A stretch of DNA of 20,079 bases from Planctomycetes bacterium UBA4800 (GCA_002402755.1 DHGK01000305.1:937-21015); one strand, 5' to 3'. Positions 1-6,870 are shown, numbered from the stretch's first letter. A program made the numbers and translations. The notes: a model not told the origin generated them from the sequence alone.

Positions 1-120
1 GGAGAAGGGGGGAAACGCCGGCCACAGCCGGCGCCTGCAGGGCCACGGGTTCACCGAACATGTACCCGGGAAGGCGCCGCCCGCCGCGGCGCCTCGCGCG
101 TGCGCATTACGAGAAAGGCA

Positions 121-149
121 TTGACTTGGAGACCGCAAACGGGTATTCT
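121..149 (+). promoter_or_regulatory. Sigma-70-like promoter for the PEGA lipoprotein gene
   Basis: TTGACT at 121-126 is separated by 17 nt from TATTCT at 144-149. This is a near-consensus -35/-10 pair in otherwise GC-rich DNA. Transcription would begin near 156 and leave a leader of about 70 nt before the ATG at 226. No gene is well supported in bases 1-225. Confidence 0.6.
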
Positions 150-225
150 CCCCCTTGCGACGCCCGAACCATGGCCGCCGGACGGGGTTGGGGTGCGTCG
201 AGCATGTCAAGGAGGACTCGGAACA

Positions 226-609
226 ATGCAGCGAAACTCGTTTCTCGCGCGAGCGGCAATCGGACTTCTGGCCGCGGTGGTGCTCTGCAGCGGCTGCGCG
301 CAGACGACGCGCTTCAACACGGAACCCGAGGAGGCCGACATCTACGTCAACGGCGTCCCGCTCGGCAAGTCGCCGAAGAACTACCAGTCGCGCTCGGGAC
401 TGCCCAAGGTTTACTACGTGAAGGTGGAGAAGCCGGGGTACAAGGCGCTCAAGGATGTCACCATCGAGAGCACGTACCGCGCCGATGAATCCCTCGTGCT
501 GCTGCTGTTCGGCATCATTCCGTATTTCTTCAGCGCCAGGCTCGAAAACGACTACACCTGGGTGCTTATTCCGGAAAACCCGCAGGAGGCGCCGCCGGCG
601 GCACGGTGA
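226..609 (+). CDS. PEGA-domain lipoprotein
   Basis: A 127-aa exported protein. The ATG at 226 is chosen because GGAGG (211-215) lies 10 nt upstream and a lipoprotein-type signal peptide follows directly: a charged start, a hydrophobic core and Cys24 after L-C-S-G. The -3 residue is Cys rather than Leu, so the lipobox is slightly unusual. Residues about 30-80 form a PEGA-type beta domain (T-x-P-x-x-A-x-I-Y-V-N-G, L-G-x-S-P, K-x-G-Y). PEGA domains are small surface beta folds; their ligands are mostly unknown. A hydrophobic stretch at about 88-101 near the C-terminus could be a membrane-associated hairpin or buried strand. The reading frame is open upstream to base 1, but the promoter, Shine-Dalgarno site and signal peptide argue for this start. 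The specific role is unknown. Confidence 0.8.
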   Translation: MQRNSFLARAAIGLLAAVVLCSGCAQTTRFNTEPEEADIYVNGVPLGKSPKNYQSRSGLPKVYYVKVEKPGYKALKDVTIESTYRADESLVLLLFGIIPYFFSARLENDYTWVLIPENPQEAPPAAR

Positions 610-907
610 CGATGCCGGCGCCCGGGCGTCTTCCTCGGCGCAACCCGGCCCCCGGCGGGGCAGGCGGGCGGCATGGCGCGAACGCAGAAAGGCGGATATA
701 ATGGGCCTGTCGCAGGAGCCTCCTTGCTCCTTGTTGCGACAGGCTCCGGCAGCCGATACTTCGGTTATGAATTTGCTCGGTTCTCAGTACGCCCTTCTTC
801 CCCGCGGTGAGGCGACGCAGCCCCAACCGATGGCTCAATTGCCAACGCACGATGGTTTTCCGGGGGGGGGGAAACCATCCGTCCCATTCCCATGAGGTTC
901 TCTTCCC
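610..907 (+). promoter_or_regulatory. Structured, gene-free leader upstream of the zinc-ribbon gene
   Basis: No credible ORF lies in this stretch. It holds a perfect TATAAT (697-702), although no good -35 box sits at the right distance. Next is a strong hairpin (705-744). A second hairpin, GATGGTTTTCC (851-861) with GGAAACCATC (870-879), lies just before the ribosome binding site and contains a run of ten G (862-871). GAGG at 893-896 precedes the ATG at 908. The layout suggests a long, folded 5' UTR. I do not recognise a known riboswitch family. Confidence 0.5.
705..744 (+). promoter_or_regulatory. Perfect 10-bp inverted repeat with nested stem
   Basis: GCCTGTCGCA (705-714) pairs perfectly with TGCGACAGGC (735-744). 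Inside it, GGAGC (715-719) pairs with GCTCC (726-730), giving a 15-bp stem with a 4-nt bulge (TTGT) and a 6-nt loop. There is no T-tract, so it is not a standard terminator. Its place directly downstream of TATAAT (697-702) suits a 5'-end RNA hairpin or an operator. Confidence 0.65.
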
Positions 908-1273
908 ATGTCCGAGTATTCCGATCTCGAGTTGGTGTGCAGCGATTGCAACCAGACCTTCGTCTTCTCCGCGGAGGAGCAGGAGCGTTACGCAAGTCGC
1001 AATTTCTCCGAGCCGAAGCGCTGCCCTGAGTGCCGCCAGAACCGCAGGACGCAGCACCGTCAGGCGCCGCGTCGCGGCGGCGGCGGCGGCGGCGGCGGGT
1101 ACGGCGGCGGCGGCCGCGGCGGTCCTCCGCGGCGTCGCGAGCAGGCGCCCCGCAAGATGACGGAGATCACGTGCACGTCGTGCGGCAAGCTGGCGCAGGT
1201 TCCGTTCGAGCCGGCGCCCGACAGGCCCGTGTACTGTCAGGACTGTTACCGGTCTCAGCGCGGCACGCACTGA
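908..1273 (+). CDS. Two-zinc-ribbon protein with Gly/Arg-rich linker (zf-trcl plus CxxC-x17-CxxC)
   Basis: A 121-aa protein. The N-terminal ribbon has C11-x2-C14 and C39-P-E-C42, with the F-V-F-S and R-C-P-E-C-R context of the 'probable zinc-ribbon' family (PF13451-like). A Gly/Arg-rich linker (about 55-77, G8-Y-G4-R-G-G) resembles RGG RNA-binding segments. The C-terminal ribbon is C89-x2-C92-x17-C110-x2-C113, an exact CxxC-x17-CxxC spacing. Both ribbons should bind zinc. RNA binding is inferred from the RGG linker only; the function is unknown for the family. The linker is encoded by an uninterrupted (CGG)8 run (1075-1098), so its length may drift. The gene stands alone between a structured leader and a strong terminator. 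Confidence 0.85.
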   Translation: MSEYSDLELVCSDCNQTFVFSAEEQERYASRNFSEPKRCPECRQNRRTQHRQAPRRGGGGGGGGYGGGGRGGPPRRREQAPRKMTEITCTSCGKLAQVPFEPAPDRPVYCQDCYRSQRGTH

Positions 1274-1288
1274 GCCGCCCGCGCGCGG

Positions 1289-1346
1289 AAACCCGGCGTT
1301 GCAGGGCCGGGGCGGCACGGCCGCCCGCCGGCGGCGCCGGGTTTTT
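1289..1346 (+). terminator. Rho-independent terminator of the zinc-ribbon gene
   Basis: AAACCCGGCG (1289-1298) pairs with CGCCGGGTTT (1335-1344), followed by a T-tract (1342-1346). A second stem, GGGCGGC (1310-1316) with GCCGCCC (1320-1326), is nested inside. It lies 16 nt after the stop codon of the zinc-ribbon gene. Confidence 0.85.
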
Positions 1347-1450
1347 CTTCGTTGCGCGCCCCGCGTGCGGCGGTGCCCGTCGCTGCGTGCAGGGACGGCC
1401 CCCGGTCTGCGTCCTGGCCGGCGCCGTACGCGCACGTCGAGGAGCGATGC

Positions 1451-1762
1451 ATGCAATTCGTCATGGCGTACATCACGTTCCCGACCGCAGAGGATGCGGA
1501 GCGCATCGTCGGGGCGCTGCTTGACGCGCGCATCATCGCCTGCGCCAACCTCGTTCCCATCGAGAGCCGATACCGATGGCGCGGGGCGATCGAGCGCGCC
1601 CGCGAGACGGCCGCGATCGTGAAGACGGTTCCCGAGCGCTGGGACGAGCTGTGCGCGGAGGTCGCGCGCCTGCACGGTTACGAGATCCCGTGCATCGTGC
1701 GCGTGGATGCCGCGGCGACGGCCGCCTTCGGCGCGTGGCTGTACGAGGAGACGCACCCCTGA
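1451..1762 (+). CDS. cutA: CutA1-family divalent-cation tolerance protein
   Basis: A 103-aa protein of normal CutA1 length. The ATG at 1451 follows GAGGAG (1439-1444). Family signatures are visible: the N-terminal strand and T-x-E-x-A motif, A-R-I-I-A-C-A-N-L-V-P (26-36), Y-R-W-R-G-x-I-E (41-48), and L-H-G-Y-E-I-P (74-80). CutA1 is a small trimeric ferredoxin-like-fold protein historically tied to copper tolerance, but its biochemical role is unsettled. A perfect 12-bp palindrome (1763-1774) follows the stop codon. The gene converges on larC with a gap of about 33 bp. Both neighbours touch metal biology, though nothing shows co-regulation. Confidence 0.93.
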   Translation: MQFVMAYITFPTAEDAERIVGALLDARIIACANLVPIESRYRWRGAIERARETAAIVKTVPERWDELCAEVARLHGYEIPCIVRVDAAATAAFGAWLYEETHP

Positions 1763-1774
1763 CACCGCGCGGTG
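1763..1774. repeat. 12-bp perfect palindrome between convergent genes
   Basis: CACCGCGCGGTG starts on the base after the cutA stop and lies in the 33-bp gap between cutA and larC. No T-tract follows on either strand. It may be a weak bidirectional transcription stop or chance in GC-rich DNA. Confidence 0.4.
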
Positions 1775-1795
1775 GCATCGACGCCGCGGGCGCTG

Positions 1796-3124
1796 CTATG
1801 ACGCGCACGAAGGCTCAGGGGGCGGCTCTTCCGCGCGTCGCTCCTGCAGCCGCGCGTAGCTCGCCATGGCCGCGCGGCGGATGAGGCCGATGCCGATGCC
1901 GTGCGCGTCGGCGCAGGCGCGCAGGTCCTCGTACTCCGGCGTGGCGTGCAGCACGACGCCGCCGCGCAATGCCTCTTTGACGCGAACGGATCCCCATGGC
2001 GTCGCCACGGCGACGTGGCGGCGGTCAAGGATGCGGCGCGACACGCCGTAGCTGCGGATGCCGAGCGCCGGAAGGTTCCGGAATACTATGTCCTCGAGAG
2101 CCGCCTGATCAGCCGCGCGGCAGATGCAGGTGAGCACCTGCGCGGGCCGGCTCTTCTTCATCTGCACGGGCGCGGCGAACGCATCGAGGGCGCCGGCGGC
2201 CAGGAGGGCCGAGAGCACGTGGCCGACGTCCTCCCCTCCCGCATTGTCGATGTTCGTCTCGAACACGACCGCGGGCGCATCGACGGCTGCCGGCGCAGTG
2301 CCCGCGAGCACGCGGAGGACGTTCGGAAAGGGTGTGGGGCGGTCCGCGCCGGCGCCGTAGCCCGTGCCCGATAGCACGAGCTCGGGGAGAGGTCCGAAGC
2401 GCTCGACGAGCGCCATGACGAGCGCGGCGCCGGTGGGCGTCGTGAATTCGAACGGGTGGGGGAGCTGGACGACCGGCGCGCCTCGAACGAGCTCGATCGT
2501 GGCGGGAGCGGGAAGCGGCAGGCGGCCGTGCCGGGTCGAGACCGAGCCCGATCCGAGGACCAGGGGCGCGCACGAGAACCGTTCCGCTCCGCAGGCGGCG
2601 ATGGCGAGCGCCGTTCCGACGATGTCGACGATGGAGTCGACGGCGCCCACCTCGTGAAAGACGACATCCTGCGGCGGCATGCCATGGACGCGCCCTTCCG
2701 CGCGGGCGAGAAGGTCGAAGGCGCGCAAGGCGATGTCCTTGGCGCGGGCGGGAAGCGAGGCGGATGCGAGCATTGCCCGGATGTCCGAGAAGCGCCGGCC
2801 GTGGAGGTCCTCCGCACGAGAGTCCGGCTCGTGGGGGTGGGCGTGATCGTGGGAATGCGGGTGTGCGTGGTCCTGCAGATGGCGTTCATGCGCGTGATCG
2901 TGCGCACCGCCGCCGCGATCGTGCGCGGCCACCTCCACATCGCACCAGGTCGCGCGAAGAGGTCCGCGGCGGACCTCCTCGACGCGCAGGGTCCAGGGTT
3001 CGAGCGGCAGCGTCCTGAGCGGCTCCTCGATGTCGCGGCGCGGGACGCCGAGGTCCAGCATGGCGCCGAGCATCATGTTGCCGCTGAGTCCGCTGAAACA
3101 ATCGAAGTGAAGGTGAGTCGGCAC
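1796..3124 (-). CDS. larC: LarC, nickel insertion protein for the nickel-pincer (NPN) cofactor
   Basis: A 442-aa protein. GTG at 3124 is chosen because AAGGAG (3135-3130) sits 5 nt upstream and the product then begins with the family N-terminus (H-F-D-C-F-S-G-L-S-G-N-M). LarC is the CTP-dependent nickel chelatase that inserts Ni into pyridinium-3,5-bisthiocarboxylic acid mononucleotide, the last step of the cofactor for LarA-type racemases and epimerases. V-F-H-E-V-G-A-V-D-S-I-V-D-I-V-G is the family core motif. Residues 68-98 hold 12 histidines in H-x-H steps, a likely nickel store or acquisition segment. The protein is full length in one frame, unlike the Lactobacillus gene, which needs a frameshift to join LarC1 and LarC2. 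larA, larB and larE are absent from the window. Confidence 0.93.
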   Translation of the reverse strand: MPTHLHFDCFSGLSGNMMLGAMLDLGVPRRDIEEPLRTLPLEPWTLRVEEVRRGPLRATWCDVEVAAHDRGGGAHDHAHERHLQDHAHPHSHDHAHPHEPDSRAEDLHGRRFSDIRAMLASASLPARAKDIALRAFDLLARAEGRVHGMPPQDVVFHEVGAVDSIVDIVGTALAIAACGAERFSCAPLVLGSGSVSTRHGRLPLPAPATIELVRGAPVVQLPHPFEFTTPTGAALVMALVERFGPLPELVLSGTGYGAGADRPTPFPNVLRVLAGTAPAAVDAPAVVFETNIDNAGGEDVGHVLSALLAAGALDAFAAPVQMKKSRPAQVLTCICRAADQAALEDIVFRNLPALGIRSYGVSRRILDRRHVAVATPWGSVRVKEALRGGVVLHATPEYEDLRACADAHGIGIGLIRRAAMASYARLQERRAEEPPPEPSCAS

Positions 3125-3155
3125 GTTGTCTCCTTGTCCGTGCGGGCGTGCCGGC

Positions 3156-3203
3156 GCCGCACCCGGCCGGGTGCGGCACGGGCCGCGCGGCTGCACGCCG
3201 CGC
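3156..3203 (-). promoter_or_regulatory. Tandem hairpins in the larC leader
   Basis: Bases 3156-3177 are a perfect 22-bp palindrome (half-site GCCGCACCCGG). Next to it, GCGCGGC (3185-3191) and GCCGCGC (3197-3203) flank a TGCAC loop. Both lie between the predicted larC promoter and its Shine-Dalgarno site (3130-3135), so they would be in the 5' UTR on the - strand. They could be a regulator operator or RNA stems that limit translation. No known nickel riboswitch (NiCo/czcD-type) pattern is recognised. Confidence 0.5.
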
Positions 3204-3274
3204 GCTCATGGGGTCGCGAGCCTTCTGCCGCGCGCGCCGCCTCATAGGGGACGCCGCGCCAAGCACTTACGCCA

Positions 3275-3304
3275 AGCATACGCACACGCCTGCGGGGCTG
3301 TCAA
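3275..3304 (-). promoter_or_regulatory. larC: Sigma-70-like promoter for larC
   Basis: On the - strand a perfect TTGACA (3304-3299) is followed after 18 nt by TATGCT (3280-3275). Transcription would start near 3268, giving a leader of about 145 nt. It is back to back with the + strand promoter at 3316-3344; the two -35 boxes are 11 bp apart. Confidence 0.6.
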
Positions 3305-3315
3305 CCGTGGCGCAC

Positions 3316-3344
3316 TTGACGGGCAGATGCAGCCTGGTTATAAT
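3316..3344 (+). promoter_or_regulatory. Strong sigma-70-like promoter for the HEAT-repeat gene
   Basis: TTGACG (3316-3321), a 17-nt spacer, then a perfect TATAAT (3339-3344). This is the best promoter match in the window. The start site would be near 3351, giving a leader of about 170 nt to the ATG at 3522. No ORF or terminator is seen in the leader; AAGGAGG at 3507-3513 is the ribosome binding site. Confidence 0.75.
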
Positions 3345-3521
3345 CGCAACTTCAGACGCGATGCATAATAATCGCCCCTCGTGCATGTCCCGCGCGTGTC
3401 GTCCTCGGCACCGCCGTGCGGCAGGCGTCGGAGCGGGTGAGCGAGCATCCACGGTCAGGTCGGCATCCGAGGCCGGTCGCGGAGTTGCCGCGCGTCGGCG
3501 GCATAAAAGGAGGAATGAAGC

Positions 3522-5789
3522 ATGGCAATGGGAGCTGTGAGGGCGTGGTTTCTGTGTGCGGCCACAGCGTGCCTGTGTGTCTCCCCGACGGTATGCGGCG
3601 CTGAGGATTTTTCCTCCCTGCTCACCCGGGCGATCGCGGCGTTCAAGCAGAAGAAGAGCGCCGAGGCCGTCGCGCTGCTTCGCGAGGCGCAGACCCTCAA
3701 TCCCGAGGCCAAGGAGGTCGCGGAGCTGCTTGACAAGATCCGGGAGGAGGAGCTGGAGAAGACCCGGAACGTGCGCCGGGAACTTGTCGAGATGCTTGTC
3801 AGGAGCAAGGCGGACGGCTCGGCGGAATCGCGCGAGCTGGCGATGGTGGTCCAGCAGGTCCTCAACCTGACGACCGAGCTGGAAAAGACCTTCATCCGCG
3901 ATCAGGACGAGATCAAGAAGGTGATCGCCGATCTGGTCGCCGTCAAGGACCGTTTCGACGTGTGGGTGGCGGACTTCCAGAAGGCGAAGAACCGCCACGG
4001 GTGGTATCTGACCCCGGGCCTCGTGCCGCTCCTCGACCACCAGGAGCCCGGCGAGCGCTTGATGGCGTTCCGCGCGCTCGCGAGCCTCGGCCGCGACGCC
4101 GTCATTCCGCTGATCACGGCGATCGACAGTCCCTCGGCCCGCGTGCGGGAGGAGATCGCGGGCATCCTCGCGCGCATCGGGGATCCCCTCGCCCTCTCGA
4201 GCCTGAAGTATCTGGCGGAAACGGATCAGGACCCGGTCGTCAAGAACGCCGCGGCGGCGGCCATCGATCGCCTGAAGGGCGAGCGCGATGCGGCGCGTCC
4301 CGCATGGCAGATGCTGCTCGACGATGCGGTCACCTTCATTCGCGGCGCGAACGAGCTGCCGCGCCCGCAGTACGGTCCGTACGTGTGGCGCATGGACGCC
4401 GGCGCGCTCGTGGGCGAGGAGGTCGCTCCGTTCCAGGTGCGGCGGATGATCGCGGACATGCTGCTGGTGCGCGCGATGCAGGCGGGCGCGAAACCCGAGC
4501 CCGCGGCCGCGGCCCTGTTCGTGGGTAACCGCGCCGCGCAGGTCCAGATGTACCAGGAGAATCTTGCCCTCGCCAGGCAGCAGGGCGCGGATGAGGCCCA
4601 GGTGACGCTGCTCCAGGGGCAGGCGGCGAGGATCCACGAGCTGGATCAGTCCGTGCGCCTCATGGGGCTCGATGCCATGGCGGTGGCGCTCGTGCGCGCC
4701 CTCCAGGACATGGCGGACTTCGGCGGCGCGCCGGCGCCCGTCATCAAGCTGATCGACGAGATCCGCGCGTACAGCCCCGCGGCCGGGGCCAACGCGAAGG
4801 TGGCCGCCGCGATGCAGGCGGCCCTGATGGCGCGCGAGCAGCGGGTACGCTTCGAGGCTTCGGTCGCGCTGGCGGCCCTCAATTCGCGCGTCGGGGAGGC
4901 GGCGGCCAAGGAGATCGTGACGAACCTCGCGCTTGCCATTGCCCACCCTGGCATCCGCGTTGCGCTGGTCGTCAGCCCCGATGAGGATGTCCGGGCGTAC
5001 TTCGGCGGGCTCCTGAACGAGGCCGGATTCATGCCGATCGTCGTCGACAGTGCGACGCGGGGGCTGCTGGAGGCCGCGGCGTTTCCGCCCAAGCACGTGA
5101 TCTTCATCGACCGGAACATCGAGGATCTCTCGGTGCCCTCGGCGATCAACTACATCCGGAAATCCCGCGGCATCACCGGCGTGCCGATCGTCGTCGTATC
5201 GCCCGGTCCGAAGGAGGCTGAAAGCCGCGATCTGTACCAGAAGGAGCCGCAGAAGGTATCCGTGGTCGCCGATGACATCGCGGCCGGCGCGCTGCGCGCC
5301 GCGGTGCTCGATCCGATCGTGAAGGATGCGCAGGACACGCGCGCGGAGGGCGAGATGTACGCCCGGCGGGCGGCCGAGACCTTGCTCGCGTGGATCGCGG
5401 CGCGCGTGCCGCACGACCTTGGCGGCGCGAAGGGAGGCCTGGCGGCCACGGTGGAGGATCCGAACCGGCCCGATGCGGTGCGGATACCCGCGGCGGCATG
5501 CCTGGGCGCCATCGGCGACAGGGATGTCCTCAAGGCGCTGGGAGCGGCAGCCAAGGCGGGCGGCCCGGTGCCCGTGCGCGTCGCGTCAATCCGCGCGCTG
5601 GGGGAGATCGTGATGCGGCTGGGCCTGGACACGGCTGCCGTGAATGCCGACGTCGCGGATTTCGCCGACACCATCAAGGCGTGCCTCGCCGACGAGGACG
5701 CGGGGGTCAGAATCGAGGCCGCGCGCACGCTGGGCAAGACCGCGGCGCCGGCGAAGGTCGTCCTGAGCCTGGATGCGGCGGGCAAGTAG
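3522..5789 (+). CDS. Secreted HEAT-repeat protein with an internal receiver-like domain
   Basis: A 755-aa protein; the ATG at 3522 lies 8 nt after AAGGAGG. Residues 1 to about 27 look like a cleavable signal peptide (hydrophobic core, then V-C-G-A/E-D). Residues 28-70 form a TPR-like helical pair, followed by a charged, probably coiled-coil stretch (about 70-150). HEAT-type repeats follow at about 165-255 and again at about 620-745. Residues about 478-600 resemble a CheY-type receiver: I-R-V-A-L-V-V-S-P-D-E-D opens strand 1 with the acidic pair D487/E488, D530 ends strand 3 in V-I-F-I-D as a candidate phospho-acceptor, and S560 follows strand 4. The conserved strand-5 lysine is not clearly placed. 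A receiver behind a signal peptide is odd, since phosphorelays are cytoplasmic; the domain may be a degenerate scaffold. The function is unknown. Confidence 0.85.
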   Translation: MAMGAVRAWFLCAATACLCVSPTVCGAEDFSSLLTRAIAAFKQKKSAEAVALLREAQTLNPEAKEVAELLDKIREEELEKTRNVRRELVEMLVRSKADGSAESRELAMVVQQVLNLTTELEKTFIRDQDEIKKVIADLVAVKDRFDVWVADFQKAKNRHGWYLTPGLVPLLDHQEPGERLMAFRALASLGRDAVIPLITAIDSPSARVREEIAGILARIGDPLALSSLKYLAETDQDPVVKNAAAAAIDRLKGERDAARPAWQMLLDDAVTFIRGANELPRPQYGPYVWRMDAGALVGEEVAPFQVRRMIADMLLVRAMQAGAKPEPAAAALFVGNRAAQVQMYQENLALARQQGADEAQVTLLQGQAARIHELDQSVRLMGLDAMAVALVRALQDMADFGGAPAPVIKLIDEIRAYSPAAGANAKVAAAMQAALMAREQRVRFEASVALAALNSRVGEAAAKEIVTNLALAIAHPGIRVALVVSPDEDVRAYFGGLLNEAGFMPIVVDSATRGLLEAAAFPPKHVIFIDRNIEDLSVPSAINYIRKSRGITGVPIVVVSPGPKEAESRDLYQKEPQKVSVVADDIAAGALRAAVLDPIVKDAQDTRAEGEMYARRAAETLLAWIAARVPHDLGGAKGGLAATVEDPNRPDAVRIPAAACLGAIGDRDVLKALGAAAKAGGPVPVRVASIRALGEIVMRLGLDTAAVNADVADFADTIKACLADEDAGVRIEAARTLGKTAAPAKVVLSLDAAGK

Positions 5790-5870
5790 GGGCGTCGGGC
5801 GCCCGCGGAACGACACGGCGGGGCCGCGTCGCGGCGCCGAGGGGGCGGGCGCCGGTCGGGTACGTGCCGA

Positions 5871-6287
5871 ATGAGCTTCGTACGACGCCGCAAGGACAGG
5901 GACCTGGAACGGCTTGCGTTGCTGGAGCAGCTCTCCGTCCCGGAGAGCGCCCGAGGGGCCGTTCCTGCGCCCGAGGATCCCGGCGGCGGCCGCATAGCGC
6001 GCTACGCGCGCTTTCGTCACGTTGCCGCGTTCATCCTGGCGCTGGCGCTGTGTGCGGCGGCCATCGGCGCCGCGTGCGCCGTTCTGGAAGCGGTGATCAT
6101 GCTGCGCGGCGATGGAGAACGGCTCGCCGCGCTCGTCCGCGTGCTCGCGCGGCTGTTCGCCGCGCTCGCCGCGTACGGCCTGCTGAAGGGCATCGGGGAG
6201 GCGCTGCTCCTGCTCGCCGATACCGCCGAACTGGCCAACAGCATGCACGAGCGCTCGACGCGCGCGCGCGCGGATTCGGCGCGATGA
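5871..6287 (+). CDS. Small two-helix membrane protein, function unknown
   Basis: A 138-aa protein starting 82 nt after the HEAT-repeat gene on the same strand, so probably co-transcribed. A charged N-terminal segment (about 1-50) precedes two predicted membrane helices at about 49-77 and 85-115, joined by a short loop (R-G-D-G-E-R). It ends in a polar, Arg-rich tail. No recognisable domain or catalytic motif is seen. The ribosome binding site before 5871 is weak, so the start is uncertain. The hydrophobic pattern and the lack of a better ORF on either strand support it as real. It converges on the MglB-like gene with a gap of about 60 bp. Confidence 0.62.
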   Translation: MSFVRRRKDRDLERLALLEQLSVPESARGAVPAPEDPGGGRIARYARFRHVAAFILALALCAAAIGAACAVLEAVIMLRGDGERLAALVRVLARLFAALAAYGLLKGIGEALLLLADTAELANSMHERSTRARADSAR

Positions 6288-6347
6288 TGCGCGCCGGCCG
6301 CGGGCGCGGCGGCAGACGGGCGCCGCGAATGCCGCACGTCCGCCGCC

Positions 6348-6857
6348 TCAGTCGGAGAACACGGCATCCAACTGGTCCTTCGCCGACTTGGCGAAATCCG
6401 CGCCGATGTGCTCGGAACCGTCGTCGTCGCGCTGGCTGATGTCCTCGAAGAGCTTGTCGAGCTTCTGGCTGGCCTCCTTCGCGTAGAGGCGTACCATGCC
6501 GATCGTCGTGCGCTCATCGAAGACGGTCGCCAGGATCGTGCGGTCGCCGACCAGCGTCAGTTGGATGCTGTCGCGCTTTCCCTGGTGGAAGAGCACGGAG
6601 AACTCCTCCTCGCCCAGAAGACGCGCCATTTCTCTCGTCGCGGCGTAGCTGCCGGCGACGAGCGCCGAGATCGCCTGCATGTCGAAGTCCTCGGTGTGGC
6701 CGGTCTTCGTGACCATGTAGCCTTCCCGGTCGATGAGTATGATGCACTTGGAGTCCGACAAGGTCAGGAACTCCTGCAGGACTTCGTTGATGCGATCGAT
6801 GTCGTCCTTGTAGAAGACGAGACGCTTCTCGCGAATGTTGTCGCTGTCGTAACTAAT
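6348..6857 (-). CDS. mglB: MglB-like roadblock/LC7 protein with probable AUU start
   Basis: A 169-aa protein if translation starts at ATT 6857. The conserved part (R-L-V-F-Y-K-D-D-I-D-R-I-N-E, then I-I-L-I-D-R-E-G-Y, F-H-Q-G-x-R-D-S-I-Q-L-T-L-V, T-T-I-G-M-V-R-L) follows the order known for Myxococcus MglB, whose own N-terminus has an equivalent first helix. There is no ATG, GTG or TTG in frame between the mglA stop (TAG at 6932-6930) and the TTG at 6761. Starting at that TTG would remove the first helix (about 32 residues). AAGGAGG (6870-6864) sits 6 nt before ATT. MglB-type proteins dimerise and act as GTPase-activating or exchange partners of MglA; the GTPase lies directly upstream. The acidic C-terminal tail is probably flexible. 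Confidence 0.88.
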   Translation of the reverse strand: MSYDSDNIREKRLVFYKDDIDRINEVLQEFLTLSDSKCIILIDREGYMVTKTGHTEDFDMQAISALVAGSYAATREMARLLGEEEFSVLFHQGKRDSIQLTLVGDRTILATVFDERTTIGMVRLYAKEASQKLDKLFEDISQRDDDGSEHIGADFAKSAKDQLDAVFSD

Positions 6858-6870
6858 GGCTGGCCTCCTT
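6855..6870 (-). promoter_or_regulatory. Strong Shine-Dalgarno site followed by an ATT codon
   Basis: AAGGAGG (6870-6864), a 6-nt spacer (CCAGCC), then ATT (6857-6855). The spacing is ideal for initiation and no usual start codon is nearby. AUU is a known rare start codon, best known from infC, where IF3 discriminates against it. Confidence 0.65.

Noticed and set aside
2..124. Open frame ending TGA at 122-124, possibly the tail of an upstream gene
   Set aside because: Only about 40 codons are visible, with no recognisable motif, and the other two frames are open as well. Not supportable without upstream sequence.
705..744. Rho-independent terminator for the PEGA lipoprotein gene
   Set aside because: The hairpin is strong but lacks a T-tract, and it follows a TATAAT, so a leader or operator role fits better.
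697..907. Known riboswitch or 6S RNA
   Set aside because: I could not match the leader to any consensus I know.
3148..3540. Small + strand ORF over the larC/HEAT intergenic region
   Set aside because: It crosses the palindrome, both promoters and the start of the HEAT-repeat gene in another frame; the translation is low-complexity and has no ribosome binding site.
3267..5414. A 715-codon open frame on the - strand opposite the HEAT-repeat gene
   Set aside because: It covers the HEAT-repeat gene and both promoters, and its composition (Arg/His/Leu-rich) is typical of an antisense shadow.
6348..6761. Start of the MglB-like gene at TTG 6761
   Set aside because: It would cut off the conserved first helix. 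Kept only as a possible secondary start because AGGAG lies 9 nt upstream.
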